Positions 7,332 to 17,968 of a DNA stretch of 64,000 nt are shown here, piece after piece. Each line of letters opens with the position of its first letter. Position 1 is the stretch's first letter. This DNA comes from Myxococcus stipitatus. GTDB taxonomy: Bacteria; Myxococcota; Myxococcia; Myxococcales; Myxococcaceae. The position numbers and the translations under genes were made by a program. The notes beneath the pieces were generated by a model, which ran no database searches, was not told the DNA's origin, and was given only the letters and a program-made list of their open reading frames with translations. Where the stretch lies: assembly GCF_021412625.1 (NCBI RefSeq), contig NZ_JAKCFI010000003.1, positions 620,001-684,000 on the forward strand. Direction: 5' to 3'.

Positions 7332-8150
7332 ATGCACCTGGGCGCGACCCTGAGGTTGTTGCGGGTGGACGCGGGGGTGTCCCTGAGGGACATGGCCCGC
7401 CGTATCGGCGTGTCGAGCGCGTACCTGAGCCGCGTGGAGCACGGCGTGGACGCGCCGCCCACCGCGGAGCGGCTGGCGGCCATCGCCCGTGAGCTGGATG
7501 TGCCTCCCGCGCTGCTGATGGACGTGGCCAACCGGGTGAACCCCTACGTGGCGGACTACCTGGAGGCCGTGCCGGGCGCGGGGACGCTGCTCCTGGAGAT
7601 GGCGCGGCGGCGCCTTTCCGGGGGGCAGCTGGCCCGCGTGAGGGCCTTCCTCGACGAGGAGTTCCCCGTGCGTGGCGAGCCCGTCGACGCCGGGGTGCCG
7701 GCGCTGGCGCCGTTGTTGTCGCCGGAGCGCATCGTGCTCCAGCTCTCCTACGAGGACCGGGAGGACCTCCTGGACCTGGTGGCCGGGAGGCTGGCGTCGG
7801 CGGTCCCCGGTGGGGACGCGAAGGTGCTGGCGGAGGCGTTGCGCCAGTGCGCCGACGAGTCCTCGTTCACGGTGGGCGGAGAGGTGGCGGTGCTGCACGC
7901 GGCCGTGCCCGACGTGGAGCCGGTGGCCGCGCTGGTGACGCTGGCCCGGGGGCTGAAGGTGGAGACGCCGGACGACCGGCCCCCCAGGGTGCTGGTGGCC
8001 GCGGTGGACGGCGCGCGGGGACGGGCCCGGCTGGTGCGCATGGCGCATGTGGCGCGGCTGGCGGCCCGGGGCCTGTCGGAGCGGCTCTCCGAGGCGCGAC
8101 AGCCCGCCCAGGTCCTCGCCGTCCTCGAGGAGCTGGAAGCGCTGCGCTGA
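7332..8150 (+). CDS. XRE-family regulator fused to a PTS EIIA (fructose/nitrogen type)-like domain
   Basis: A 272-residue protein. Residues 1-70 are a helix-turn-helix of the XRE/Cro type: 'LRLLRVDAGVSLRDMARRIG' then 'SSAYLSRVEHGVDAPPTAER'. Residues ~125-270 resemble the EIIA domain of the fructose/mannitol/PtsN group: 'LAPLLSPERIVLQLSYEDRE' at the front, then a segment around His189 ('GGEVAVLHAAVPDVEPVAA') at the place of the phosphorylatable His, and 'RVLVAAVDGARGRARLVRMA' after it. The His context departs from the usual IPH, so phosphorylation is possible but unproven. The gene lies 5 bases after the antiporter and should be cotranscribed. It probably senses PTS phosphorylation state or a ligand and controls the operon. 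Confidence 0.78.
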   Translation: MHLGATLRLLRVDAGVSLRDMARRIGVSSAYLSRVEHGVDAPPTAERLAAIARELDVPPALLMDVANRVNPYVADYLEAVPGAGTLLLEMARRRLSGGQLARVRAFLDEEFPVRGEPVDAGVPALAPLLSPERIVLQLSYEDREDLLDLVAGRLASAVPGGDAKVLAEALRQCADESSFTVGGEVAVLHAAVPDVEPVAALVTLARGLKVETPDDRPPRVLVAAVDGARGRARLVRMAHVARLAARGLSERLSEARQPAQVLAVLEELEALR

Positions 8151-8209
8151 CGGCGGGGCGCGCCACTGTCTCTGGAGGCCTCTCGGACCGCGCGGGGCCG
8201 CCGACGTGG

Positions 8210-8301
8210 GCGTGAGGCGCCCACGCGCGCCGAGCCATGGGCCCTCGCGCCCGAGTCCAGCGCCGCCGTCGCGTGAGGCGCCCACGCGCGCCGAGCCGTG
8301 G
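8210..8301. repeat. Two copies of a 31-bp direct repeat (30/31 identical)
   Basis: Copy 1 is 8210-8240 and copy 2 is 8271-8301, with a 61-base period. They differ at one base (CCATGG against CCGTGG at the end). Each copy holds the inverted repeat GCGTG-AGGCGCC-CACGC. They fill the 175-base gap between the convergent XRE-EIIA and GNAT genes. Only two copies were seen, so this is not a CRISPR array. Confidence 0.6.
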
Positions 8302-8325
8302 ACGGCCCCTGGCGTCCGCGCGGCC

Positions 8326-9078
8326 TCAGCGCGCGCGGTAGACCCAGTTCTCCAGGTCGCCCAGCTCGCGGTAGCCCAGCCGGCGGTACACGCCACGGCC
8401 CTCCTCGGTGGCCTGGAGGACGGAGGCCGCCATGCCGCGCTCGCGGGCGCCGGACAGCAGCCCCTTCATCACCTCCGAGGCGAGGCCGCGTCCCCGGGCC
8501 TCGGGCGCGGTGACGACCATGTACACGCCCGCCGTGTCTCCCACGTCGAGCGCGAAGCCGCAGGCCAGGGGCGCGCCGTGCTCGCGCGCCACCAGCGTGT
8601 GCACGGGCAGCGCCGGCGGCCGCTTCCACACGGTGAGGATGTCGTCCCACTTGCCCCACACGCGGATGTTCAGGTCCACCAACGCGTCCTGGGTCTCCGG
8701 CCGCTCCAGGGGGAGGCGGGGCGGGGCGTCCGCGACGTCGGCCAGGGCCAGGCCCATGCCCGGCAGCCGGTTGTCCGGGTGGTAGCCCGCGGCCTTCAGG
8801 ATGGGGACCCCCGCCTCCTGGCCCGGCGTCACCGCGACGCGCCACGAGGTGACGCCCTGGCTCCGGTAGAAGTCCCTCAGCGCGGGCAGGCCCGCCTCCA
8901 GCGCGCCCACGTCCGTGAAGTAGGCCTGCTGGAAGTGCGCGTCGGCGGGGTGACCGGGCAGGGCGAAGGCGTCCAGTCCCGGACGGCCCCAGTGCACCAG
9001 GAGGCCGCGCTCCCGCTGCAGGTGCTTGAAGGCAATGACGTTGGTGAGCAGGCGCTGGTTCAGTTCGGCATCGGTCAT
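8326..9078 (-). CDS. GNAT-family N-acetyltransferase
   Basis: A 250-residue cytoplasmic protein. The C-terminal ~110 residues show the GNAT acetyl-CoA fold: 'GFALDVGDTAGVYMVVTAPE', then motif A 'ARGRGLASEVMKGLLSGARE', and motif B 'ASVLQATEEGRGVYRRLGYRE'. The N-terminal half ('GLDAFALPGHPADAHFQQAY' and on) looks like a degenerate first GNAT domain, as in other two-domain members. ATG 9078 gives 'MTDAELNQRLL'; the open frame beyond it crosses a divergent promoter and is not coding. The gene is divergent from the small membrane protein at 9178 and convergent with the XRE-EIIA gene. Acceptor unknown; small metabolite or antibiotic modification are both possible. Confidence 0.82.
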   Translation of the reverse strand: MTDAELNQRLLTNVIAFKHLQRERGLLVHWGRPGLDAFALPGHPADAHFQQAYFTDVGALEAGLPALRDFYRSQGVTSWRVAVTPGQEAGVPILKAAGYHPDNRLPGMGLALADVADAPPRLPLERPETQDALVDLNIRVWGKWDDILTVWKRPPALPVHTLVAREHGAPLACGFALDVGDTAGVYMVVTAPEARGRGLASEVMKGLLSGARERGMAASVLQATEEGRGVYRRLGYRELGDLENWVYRAR

Positions 9079-9142
9079 GGGGCGCGCCCAGCGTAGGGCG
9101 GACGCGCCGGGCTTCGAACAGCCCCTGAGCAAAACCGCGCGC

Positions 9143-9165
9143 CCGTCCTCCAGGACGGCTAGGGT
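9143..9165 (+). promoter_or_regulatory. 16-bp palindrome next to a TAGGGT -10-like box
   Basis: CCGTCCT-CC-AGGACGG (9143-9158) is a perfect 7-2-7 inverted repeat, followed directly by TAGGGT (9160-9165), a plausible -10 element. Transcription would then begin about 5-8 bases before ATG 9178. The palindrome would cover the -35 to -10 spacer, the place for a repressor. No good -35 hexamer is present. Confidence 0.4.
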
Positions 9166-9177
9166 GCGTCCGCACAC

Positions 9178-9636
9178 ATGAGCAGCCCTCGCTTCTACGC
9201 CTTCGACCCCCGTGCCACCCGCATCGGCCTGTTCCTGGGGGCGTGCGTCCTGGCCATCCTGACGGCCTGGGCCCTCGCGGACGCACGGGCGGGGGGCGGC
9301 ACCCTGGCCATGGCCCGGGCCGGCGTCTCCCTGGGGTTGATGCTCGCCTTCCTGCTGGCCCTCCACCGGCTGCGGCCCCGCTCGGGCTGGGGCGTGACGC
9401 TCGATACCCGGGGCGTGCGCGTGGCCCGGCCCTTCAGCGCCCGCGAGCTGGACCTGCACTGGGGCCAGATTGATTCCGTGCGCCGGCTCGGCCGCAGAGG
9501 GGACGTGCTCGGGCTGTTCCTCAAGGAAGAGGGCCGCGTGCTCGTCACCCGGCATCTCTTCGCCCGCAAGGCTGTTTTCGAAGAGCTGATCGCGGCGCTG
9601 GAGGACCGCCTCCCGCCGTCGCGTTTCGACGCCTGA
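9178..9636 (+). CDS. Small membrane protein, two TM helices plus PH-like domain
   Basis: A 152-residue protein of unknown function. Two hydrophobic helices, about residues 17-35 ('GLFLGACVLAILTAWALA') and 46-64, form a hairpin. After it comes a ~75-residue cytoplasmic part rich in beta-strand pattern: 'GWGVTLDTRGVRVARPFSAR', then 'LHWGQIDSVRRLGRRGDVL' and 'GRVLVTRHLFARKAVFEEL'. That order (two helices, then a strand with a Trp and 'W..I..V') resembles small bacterial PH-like membrane proteins, but the family assignment is tentative. It stands alone between a palindrome-bearing promoter and a short hairpin (9638-9652), upstream of gyrB. No catalytic residues are visible. Confidence 0.65.
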   Translation: MSSPRFYAFDPRATRIGLFLGACVLAILTAWALADARAGGGTLAMARAGVSLGLMLAFLLALHRLRPRSGWGVTLDTRGVRVARPFSARELDLHWGQIDSVRRLGRRGDVLGLFLKEEGRVLVTRHLFARKAVFEELIAALEDRLPPSRFDA

Positions 9637-9637
9637 C

Positions 9638-9652
9638 GCCCGGTTTCCGGGC
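9638..9652 (+). terminator. Short hairpin after the small membrane protein gene
   Basis: GCCCGG-TTT-CCGGGC, a perfect 6-bp stem with a 3-base loop, begins two bases after the stop of the preceding gene and separates it from the gyrB leader. There is no T-run, so it may only slow polymerase or stabilise the 3' end. Confidence 0.35.
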
Positions 9653-9699
9653 CGTGCCGCCCAGGGGGGCGACACAACGATTTTCACGAATATTTACGC

Positions 9700-12246
<2,547 letters not shown>

Positions 12247-12278
12247 GCCGGTCCGCCTCGGGCGGTCCGTGAGTCGGA

Positions 12279-12313
12279 ACGGGGCGCGGCGCCGCACAGG
12301 CACCGCGCCCCGT
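12279..12313 (+). terminator. Rho-independent-type terminator of gyrB
   Basis: ACGGGGCGCGG (12279-12289) pairs perfectly with CCGCGCCCCGT (12303-12313), an 11-bp stem with a 13-base loop, starting 33 bases after the gyrB stop. It is followed by GTCGTTT, a short T-containing tail. Confidence 0.75.
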
Positions 12314-12446
12314 GTCGTTTCCACCAGCGTCGGCGCGCTCCGCCGCGCGGCCGGCCCCGCGCCCATCTCCCGGGGCGGGGGCGGACCTCGCGAGCACCTG
12401 GCGCGGGGATTGACGCGCCCGGTGCATCCGGGGGACGCAGGAGGGC

Positions 12447-13070
12447 ATGTACGTCCCTCGCCACTTCGAGGAGCGGGAGCCGGAGCGGCTCCTCGCGCTG
12501 ATGCGCGCGCATGCCTTCGCCACGCTGGTGACGGTGGACGAGGCCGGCGCGCCCTTCGCCACGCACCTGCCCTTCCTCGTCGAGCGCGACGCGGCGGGGG
12601 AGGTCCACCTGTTCGCGCACATGGCGAAGCCCAGCCCTCAGTGGCGGAGCTTCGCCGCCGAGCGCGACGTGCTCGCCATCTTCCAGGGGCCCCATGGCTA
12701 CGTGTCGCCCACCTGGTACACGACGGAGCCCCAGGTGCCCACGTGGAACTACGCCACCGTCCATGCCCATGGCCGGGCCCACGTCCTCGACACGCCGGAC
12801 GAGGTGCTGCGCATCCTGCGCGACACCGCGGCGCTCTACGAGGCGGGCAACGCGCGGCCCTGGGAGCCGGGGCAGGCGGACGACTACGTGCGTCGGTTGA
12901 TGGGCGGCATCGTCGCCTTCGACCTGCGCGTGTCGCGCCTGGAGGGCAAGTTCAAGCTCAGCCAGAACAAGTCGGAGGCGGACCGGCGCGGCGTCATCGC
13001 GGGCCTGGAGCGGGGCGCGCGTCCCGCGGACCTGGAGCTGGCGGCGCTGATGCGCTCGCGCGAGCCGTGA
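12447..13070 (+). CDS. PaiB-like FMN-binding split-barrel protein
   Basis: A 207-residue protein of the PaiB family (FMN-binding split barrel; the Bacillus member was described as a negative regulator of protease production). The diagnostic parts are the N-terminal 'MYVPRHFEEREPERLLALM', then 'FATHLPFLVERD', 'LFAHMAKPSPQW', 'VLAIFQGPHGYVSPTWY', 'VPTWNYATVHAHGRAHVL' and, near the end, 'GKFKLSQNKSEADRRGVIAG', the conserved tail that closes the flavin site. The ATG has GGAGG two to eight bases upstream ('GCAGGAGGGC'). It is monogenic. Whether this member regulates transcription or is a flavin-linked enzyme is not decidable from sequence. Confidence 0.9.
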   Translation: MYVPRHFEEREPERLLALMRAHAFATLVTVDEAGAPFATHLPFLVERDAAGEVHLFAHMAKPSPQWRSFAAERDVLAIFQGPHGYVSPTWYTTEPQVPTWNYATVHAHGRAHVLDTPDEVLRILRDTAALYEAGNARPWEPGQADDYVRRLMGGIVAFDLRVSRLEGKFKLSQNKSEADRRGVIAGLERGARPADLELAALMRSREP

Positions 13071-13371
13071 CGGGGCCCGGATAGACTCGTGGGCCCGGTG
13101 CCCTCCTCGGCTCCGCGCCCACGTGCCTTTCCCGTCTTGTCGAGCCGGGCCACGCGTGCTGCTCGCGGCCCTCGCTGGCCCTTACGGGGGAACCCGTCGT
13201 TGGCCTCTCGCGGCCCATCCTCGCGCCGCGCGATGCCTGGAGGTTAGGCACTCTGGTGGAGGGGGGTATCCAGGGAGCAGGCTCCCGGAGCATGGCTCCG
13301 ACGCAGGCTCGTGTACCAGGGCGCGGACGGTGGGCTCGCCCGTCCGGCGGCCCGACCCGGGGAGTCGGCTG
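13071..13371. other. Intergenic region between convergent genes
   Basis: This 301-base gap separates the PaiB-like gene (rightward) and the kinase gene (leftward). A stem CGGACGG (13324-13330) / CCGTCCG (13340-13346) with a 9-base loop lies 26 bases past the kinase stop and may end that transcript. Nothing else is supported here. Confidence 0.4.
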
Positions 13372-16203
13372 TCAGCGCTCCGAGCGGCGCGAGCCGCGCA
13401 GGGCCTTGGCCCGCTCCTTGTTGGACAGGGTGGTGACGTCCACGACATCCACCGCGAGCGCGCCCTGGTTGTCCGTGGTGCGGGTGTCCGGGAAGAAGCA
13501 GCTCACGTCCTCGACGCCGGTGACCTGGTAGCGCTTGCCTACTTCGAGGAGCCGGTGAGAGGCGCGCGCGGACACGGGCTCCGTGCCACGCTCGACACAC
13601 ACCGCCTGGTGCACCTTGCCGTTGGCGCCCGAGCGCAGCTCCGCGAAGTCGTCGCGCACGGTGAACAGGTACGTGGCGCGCGGGTTGAGGCCGCGCAGCA
13701 CCACCTTGTGCTCGGGCTTGAGCGCGAAGGCGTTCGTCTTGGCGTCGAAGGTGAGCGAGCGCGGCGGGACGTAGGCGGACTGGCGGATGACGACCTGGAT
13801 GGTGCCGCTGTTGTCGTCGGGGCCGTTGTCGTCGATGGCGAACACGTGCAGCTTGCGCGCCCCCTTCACCGTGCGCGTCGAGTTGCTCAGCACGCCGAAG
13901 CTGCCATCCGCCGGGCCGTCGCCCTCCGCGAAGTAGACCACCGTGCCGGAGGCGGTGGACCGTCCCTCGGCCAGGGAGGCGGTGCCCTGGGTCCAGATGG
14001 AGTAGGCGGCGGCGGGGTTCAGGTCGATGGTGGCCGTGGGGTATTCGGCCATGGGCGCGGCGTTGAACATGGGGCGCAGCACCAGGATGCGGGTGGGGTA
14101 GTCCACCTCGCGCTCCATGCGGTGGGCGAGCGGCTTCTCCTCCGCGGCCTCGGGTGTCGCCTCGCCTCCGGCCTCCGCCACCGCGACGCCCGCGTCGGCG
14201 TCCGGCGACGGACCCGCGTCCGGAGCCAAGGTCGGGGCCACGGCCACGGTTTCTCCGTCGGGCCGCGGCTCCGTGTCGGTCTTCACCGGCGCGGCCGTGG
14301 GTTGCGCCGGCGCCGGCTCGGCCGTGGCGAGCGCCCGCAGCTCCGCCTTCATCGGCTCCATCATCGCGGAAGCGGGCGTGAACCGGCGCGTCCAGGCCAG
14401 ATGGCCCGGCAGCGTGAGCACGAGCGTGTTGGCCTCTCCCACCAGGACGCCGTCCACCATGAGCGGCGTCTTGCCGGGCACGTCCCGGCCATTGAGCTTC
14501 ACGGCGGCGCCGGCGGGGACGGACGTCACCCACAGCGTGCCCGTGACGTGGCCGCCGGTGTCCTGCGCGTCCGACTTGACGACGAAGTGGTAGAACAGCG
14601 CGATGAAGAGCAGGACGATGGCCGAGCCGAAGACGTACATGCTCATCGTCTTCACGGCCTTCTGCTGCTTGGCGCGCTGCGCCTCCTCCTCCTTCGCCAG
14701 CTGCTCGCGCACGTCGTCCACCGACGTGCGGTAGCCCGTGCCCGTGTAGGCCCGCGCGCCGGTCTGGGGCGGGGCTCCGGCCGGCTTGGCGGCGGGCAGC
14801 TCGATGGGCGTGTCGTGGGGCGCGGCGAGCGTCGCCACCGCGGCGGGGACGACGGTGGGCACCATCGTCTGGATGAGGTGGGCCGCGTCGGTGTCCGGCT
14901 CCTCCGGCAGCTCCGGCACGGGCGGGCCCGGGCGCTCGCTGGTGACGGGGCGGCGCATGGCCTGTGACGTGTCCGCGCGGGCCATGTTCGGGTTGGTCAC
15001 CCGGCGCATGCTGCCCGCGCTCGTCACCTTGCGAACGCCGGGGCTGCTGCCCGTGACGGGACGGCGCGTGCCGCCCTCGCTGGCGGGCGCGCCACCGTCG
15101 CTGCCCGGACGCGAGCGCATGCCGGGACTGGAGGGGCGGATGCTCCCGCTCCCGGAGGACAGCGGGCGCGCGCGGTTGGCCGAGGGCTCCACCACGCCGC
15201 TCTGCCACAGGGCCACCTGCTCCTTGAACGCGGGCGTCACCTCCGCCTTGCGACCGTCGGCGATCAGCTCCTCCGCGAAGAGGTAGGCCATCAGCTGCGA
15301 CAGCAGCGCGGGCGTGAAGCGCGGGTTGTCGCGGTAGAGCAGCTCCACCAGCGACTCGCTCAGCTCCTTCGCCGTCTGGTACCGGGCCTCGCGGTCCAGC
15401 GCCATGGTGTGGGAGATGACCGTCTCCAGGTCGGGGCTCACCGTCGGGTTGAGCGCCGACGGCGGCAGGCAGTCGCCGGTGAGGATGCGCGGCAGCACGG
15501 TGACGAACTCGCCCTCGTAGGGGCGCTTGCCGCACACCATCTCGTAGAGCACCACGCCGGCCGCGTACACGTCCGTGCGCGCGTCCAGGTCCTGCCGGCC
15601 CTGCGCCTGCTCCGGGGAGAAGTACGGGTACTTGCCCTTGAGCGTGCCGGGCGACGTCTTCGCCTCCACGGCGCTCGTCGCCTTGGCGATGCCGAAGTCG
15701 ATGACCTTGACCTCGCCCTCGTAGGAGATGAGGACGTTGTCCGGCGACACGTCGCGGTGGACGAGCCCCATCTCCTGTCCGTCCTCGCCCACGTGGCGGT
15801 GCGCGTAGTCCAGGCCGTCACACAGCTTGCTGGCGATGTGCAGCGCGAGCGCCTCGGGGAAGAACCCCATGCCCGCCTTCTGCGCGCGCCGCAGCACCTT
15901 GGACAGGGGCTGGCCGCGCACGAACTCCATGGCGATGAAGTACTGGCCGTCCACCTCGCCGAAGTCGAAGACCTGCGCGATGTTGCTGTGGCTCATGCTG
16001 GCCACCAGCCGCGCCTCGCCCACGAACATCTCGACGAAGTCCGGGTCGTCGACGTAGTGCGGGAGGATCTGCTTGATGACGCACGGCTTGGTGACGCCCG
16101 CCGCTCCCGTCAGCCGGGCGCGGTAGGTAACGGCCATGCCGCCCGCGGCAATCTTCGAAAGAAGGACGTATTTGCCGAATTGCTGGGGGGTGGTTTCCGC
16201 CAC
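13372..16203 (-). CDS. Transmembrane Ser/Thr protein kinase with PEGA domain
   Basis: A 943-residue eukaryotic-type kinase. The kinase domain (~8-290) is complete: Gly loop 'LLSKIAAGGMAVTYRAR', ATP-binding Lys44 ('CVIKQIL'), catalytic loop 'HRDVSPDN' (HRD 149-151), DFG 169-171 and 'PYFSPEQAQGR' as the APE equivalent. A long Ser/Pro/Arg-rich linker (~330-510) follows, then a single membrane helix (~521-543, 'MYVFGSAIVLLFIALFYHFV'), and outside the membrane a PEGA domain ('GTLWVTSVPAGAAVKLNGRD', 'PGKTPLMVDG'). The last ~250 residues form an uncharacterised exported domain with an Ala/Pro/Glu-rich start. So it senses outside and phosphorylates inside. The start is GTG 16203; no strong ribosome site is seen. 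The upstream region has nested inverted repeats. Confidence 0.93.
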   Translation of the reverse strand: MAETTPQQFGKYVLLSKIAAGGMAVTYRARLTGAAGVTKPCVIKQILPHYVDDPDFVEMFVGEARLVASMSHSNIAQVFDFGEVDGQYFIAMEFVRGQPLSKVLRRAQKAGMGFFPEALALHIASKLCDGLDYAHRHVGEDGQEMGLVHRDVSPDNVLISYEGEVKVIDFGIAKATSAVEAKTSPGTLKGKYPYFSPEQAQGRQDLDARTDVYAAGVVLYEMVCGKRPYEGEFVTVLPRILTGDCLPPSALNPTVSPDLETVISHTMALDREARYQTAKELSESLVELLYRDNPRFTPALLSQLMAYLFAEELIADGRKAEVTPAFKEQVALWQSGVVEPSANRARPLSSGSGSIRPSSPGMRSRPGSDGGAPASEGGTRRPVTGSSPGVRKVTSAGSMRRVTNPNMARADTSQAMRRPVTSERPGPPVPELPEEPDTDAAHLIQTMVPTVVPAAVATLAAPHDTPIELPAAKPAGAPPQTGARAYTGTGYRTSVDDVREQLAKEEEAQRAKQQKAVKTMSMYVFGSAIVLLFIALFYHFVVKSDAQDTGGHVTGTLWVTSVPAGAAVKLNGRDVPGKTPLMVDGVLVGEANTLVLTLPGHLAWTRRFTPASAMMEPMKAELRALATAEPAPAQPTAAPVKTDTEPRPDGETVAVAPTLAPDAGPSPDADAGVAVAEAGGEATPEAAEEKPLAHRMEREVDYPTRILVLRPMFNAAPMAEYPTATIDLNPAAAYSIWTQGTASLAEGRSTASGTVVYFAEGDGPADGSFGVLSNSTRTVKGARKLHVFAIDDNGPDDNSGTIQVVIRQSAYVPPRSLTFDAKTNAFALKPEHKVVLRGLNPRATYLFTVRDDFAELRSGANGKVHQAVCVERGTEPVSARASHRLLEVGKRYQVTGVEDVSCFFPDTRTTDNQGALAVDVVDVTTLSNKERAKALRGSRRSER

Positions 16204-16663
16204 GGTTACAAGGCCAGGTCAGGTCGTTGTGAAAGAGTGAGCATACTCTTGTTCCAACGAAAGTCCCGGAACCCGCTCGCGTCGCACGCGAAGTTTTCGT
16301 TGGAGATGGCGTCCCCTCGCCGCGGTCGCGAACCCGGCGCCGCGCGTGGCATCGCCCCCAGCACGGGGTGAGCGGTGACCCCAGGTGTCACGGCTCTCGG
16401 AGTGAGGGCCGCCCGTTCTCAGAATGATTCGTCAGGGCAGGTGGATAGTCCGGGAAGCGGGGGATGTCTCCGGATTTGTTCAAGGGTTTCAATGACTTGT
16501 CATGTGACGAAGGCGTGGAGGCGGGACTTCTGTCGGGTCGCTTCACATTTCTTCACGGTGCGCCGTGCGGCGCGGCGGGGAATGGCGGTTATGAAGGCGG
16601 GCGCGGCCGACGGGCTGGCGGGAGGGTGATCGCGCCCTTCCTGGAGGAAACGAGGCGATTGCG
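16204..16663. other. Divergent intergenic region with nested inverted repeats
   Basis: These 460 bases lie between the kinase (leftward) and the outer-membrane-like gene (rightward). The kinase-proximal part holds the promoter and dyads listed separately. On the other side there is ATGAC-TT-GTCAT (16492-16503) and a relatively AT-rich stretch around 16470-16560. No supported gene. Confidence 0.45.
16233..16304 (-). promoter_or_regulatory. Candidate kinase promoter overlapped by inverted repeats
   Basis: On the minus strand, GGGACT (bases 16267-16262) and TATGCT (16245-16240), with a 16-base spacer, resemble -35/-10 boxes. AAGAGT / ACTCTT (16233-16250) overlaps the -10. Upstream, TCCAACGAAA (16253-16262) is complementary to TTTCGTTGGA (16295-16304), enclosing TCGCGT-CGC-ACGCGA (16277-16291). 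The stacked dyads suggest regulated transcription of the kinase gene; the regulator is unknown. Confidence 0.4.
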
Positions 16664-17968
16664 ATGGTGTCCGGGCTGGCTCCGCGCGCGCGGGCGGTCG
16701 CATGGGTGGTGTTGGGGGCGTGGATCTCCCTGTCGCCCCGGGCCTGGGCCCAGGACGCGGAGCCCTTGTCCCATCGCCTGTCCGCCTTCGACCTGCTGAC
16801 CCGGGGACCGGAGCTGGGCGGGACGGACCTCCCGCGCGACCTGCCGGGTCGGGTGACGGTGGGGCCGCCCAGGCCGGTGCAGGGGTTGGACGCGGCCGCT
16901 CCGGGCGCGGACGTGCCCCTGTCGATGGAGGTGACGTCCGTCGAACCGTCGTTGGCGCCGCTGGCGTCGCGGGCCTCGTTCCAGGTGTTGCCGGCGGCGG
17001 TGTCGGTGGTGCCGGGGCTGTTGTTCCACGGGCTGGGGCCGCTGGTCGCGGGGGACGGGCGCACGGCGGGGCGGCTGTTCGCGATGGAGGGGACGGGGTT
17101 GGGGCTCATCGCGCTGGGGGGCGTGCCCATCGCGTTGACGGGCGCGTCGCGGCGCACCATCGCGCCGCTGTACGCGGTGACGCTCGCGGGCTTCAGCGTG
17201 TTCGGCATCTCCGCGCTGGCGAACCTGTACGCGGTGGCGTCGCCCGCGTTCGACCCGGGCGTGCCCGCCGCGTCGCTGCCGCCGCTGGAGCTGGAGATGG
17301 GCTACCAGTACGTGAGCGACACGTCCTTCGACTACGACCACTTCGTCACGCTGGGCGGCGTGGCGCGCTTCGACGAGGTGAAGCTGGAGGCGACCGCGCG
17401 CTTCGCTCCGGACGAGGGCAACACGCAGGTGCGGGCGGGCGGCGCGTATCGACTGCTCGGGGCGTCGGAGCGCCAGCGGGGCGGGGCGGATGGCTCGTCG
17501 CTGGACGCGGAGCTGTTCGGCCTGTTCCACCGCTTCCCCTCGGAGGGCTTCACGGTGGGCGGCGGCGAGGTGGGGCTGCGAGGGCGCTACGCGATGGCGC
17601 GCGTGAGTCCCTCGCTGGCGGGTTCGTTCGCGGAGGCGAGCATCGGCCTGTCGTTGCAGGGCTACAGCTACATGGGGCCGGTGGACGATGGGAACCTGCA
17701 CGAGCAGCTCCTCTTCACCTTTGGCTATGGCGTGTGGCTGGGGCGCGGCGGGCCGCTGCGAGGCGAGGCGATGCTCTATTACGACCACCGCAAGGATGGC
17801 TTCGCGGGCGGGCTGCGCACGTTCGGCGGCGGCGTGGTGGGCAACTTCGGCCTGCGCGGTCGCGCGCTCCTGGACGAGCGCTGGGGCGTGGCGGCGGAGA
17901 TGCAGGCGGGCGGCGCGCTCGTGGGGCGCTTGTCGCTCATCTACGCGTGGGACGGTGGTGACGCATGA
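16664..17968 (+). CDS. Predicted outer-membrane beta-barrel-like protein
   Basis: A 434-residue exported protein of unknown function. A signal peptide is clear: 'RAVAWVVLGAWISLSPRAWA' with cleavage after AWA. A ~100-residue linker follows, then a short hydrophobic section (~125-195) and a C-terminal ~230 residues of alternating amphipathic strands with frequent Gly and aromatic residues ('LELEMGYQYVSDTSFDYDHF', 'GEAMLYYDHRKDGFAGGLRT'), as in outer-membrane barrels. It does not end in the aromatic residue usual for BAM substrates, so this is a tentative topology. The ATG at 16664 has GAGG about eight bases upstream. Its stop overlaps the next ATG by four bases, so it is translationally coupled to the phosphoesterase lipoprotein; the two probably act together at the envelope. 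Confidence 0.7.
   Translation: MVSGLAPRARAVAWVVLGAWISLSPRAWAQDAEPLSHRLSAFDLLTRGPELGGTDLPRDLPGRVTVGPPRPVQGLDAAAPGADVPLSMEVTSVEPSLAPLASRASFQVLPAAVSVVPGLLFHGLGPLVAGDGRTAGRLFAMEGTGLGLIALGGVPIALTGASRRTIAPLYAVTLAGFSVFGISALANLYAVASPAFDPGVPAASLPPLELEMGYQYVSDTSFDYDHFVTLGGVARFDEVKLEATARFAPDEGNTQVRAGGAYRLLGASERQRGGADGSSLDAELFGLFHRFPSEGFTVGGGEVGLRGRYAMARVSPSLAGSFAEASIGLSLQGYSYMGPVDDGNLHEQLLFTFGYGVWLGRGGPLRGEAMLYYDHRKDGFAGGLRTFGGGVVGNFGLRGRALLDERWGVAAEMQAGGALVGRLSLIYAWDGGDA

Noticed and set aside
8210..8301. Possible CRISPR array
   Set aside because: Only two copies of the repeat, one spacer of 30 bases and no cas gene nearby.
13089..13251. GTG frame of about 52 codons after TAGACT in the gap between PaiB-like and kinase genes
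   Set aside because: Arg/Pro-rich, no ribosome site, no conserved pattern; probably noise.
13123..14967. 614-codon plus-strand frame
   Set aside because: It is antisense to the Ser/Thr kinase; its composition is Arg/Gly/His-rich and shows no domain.
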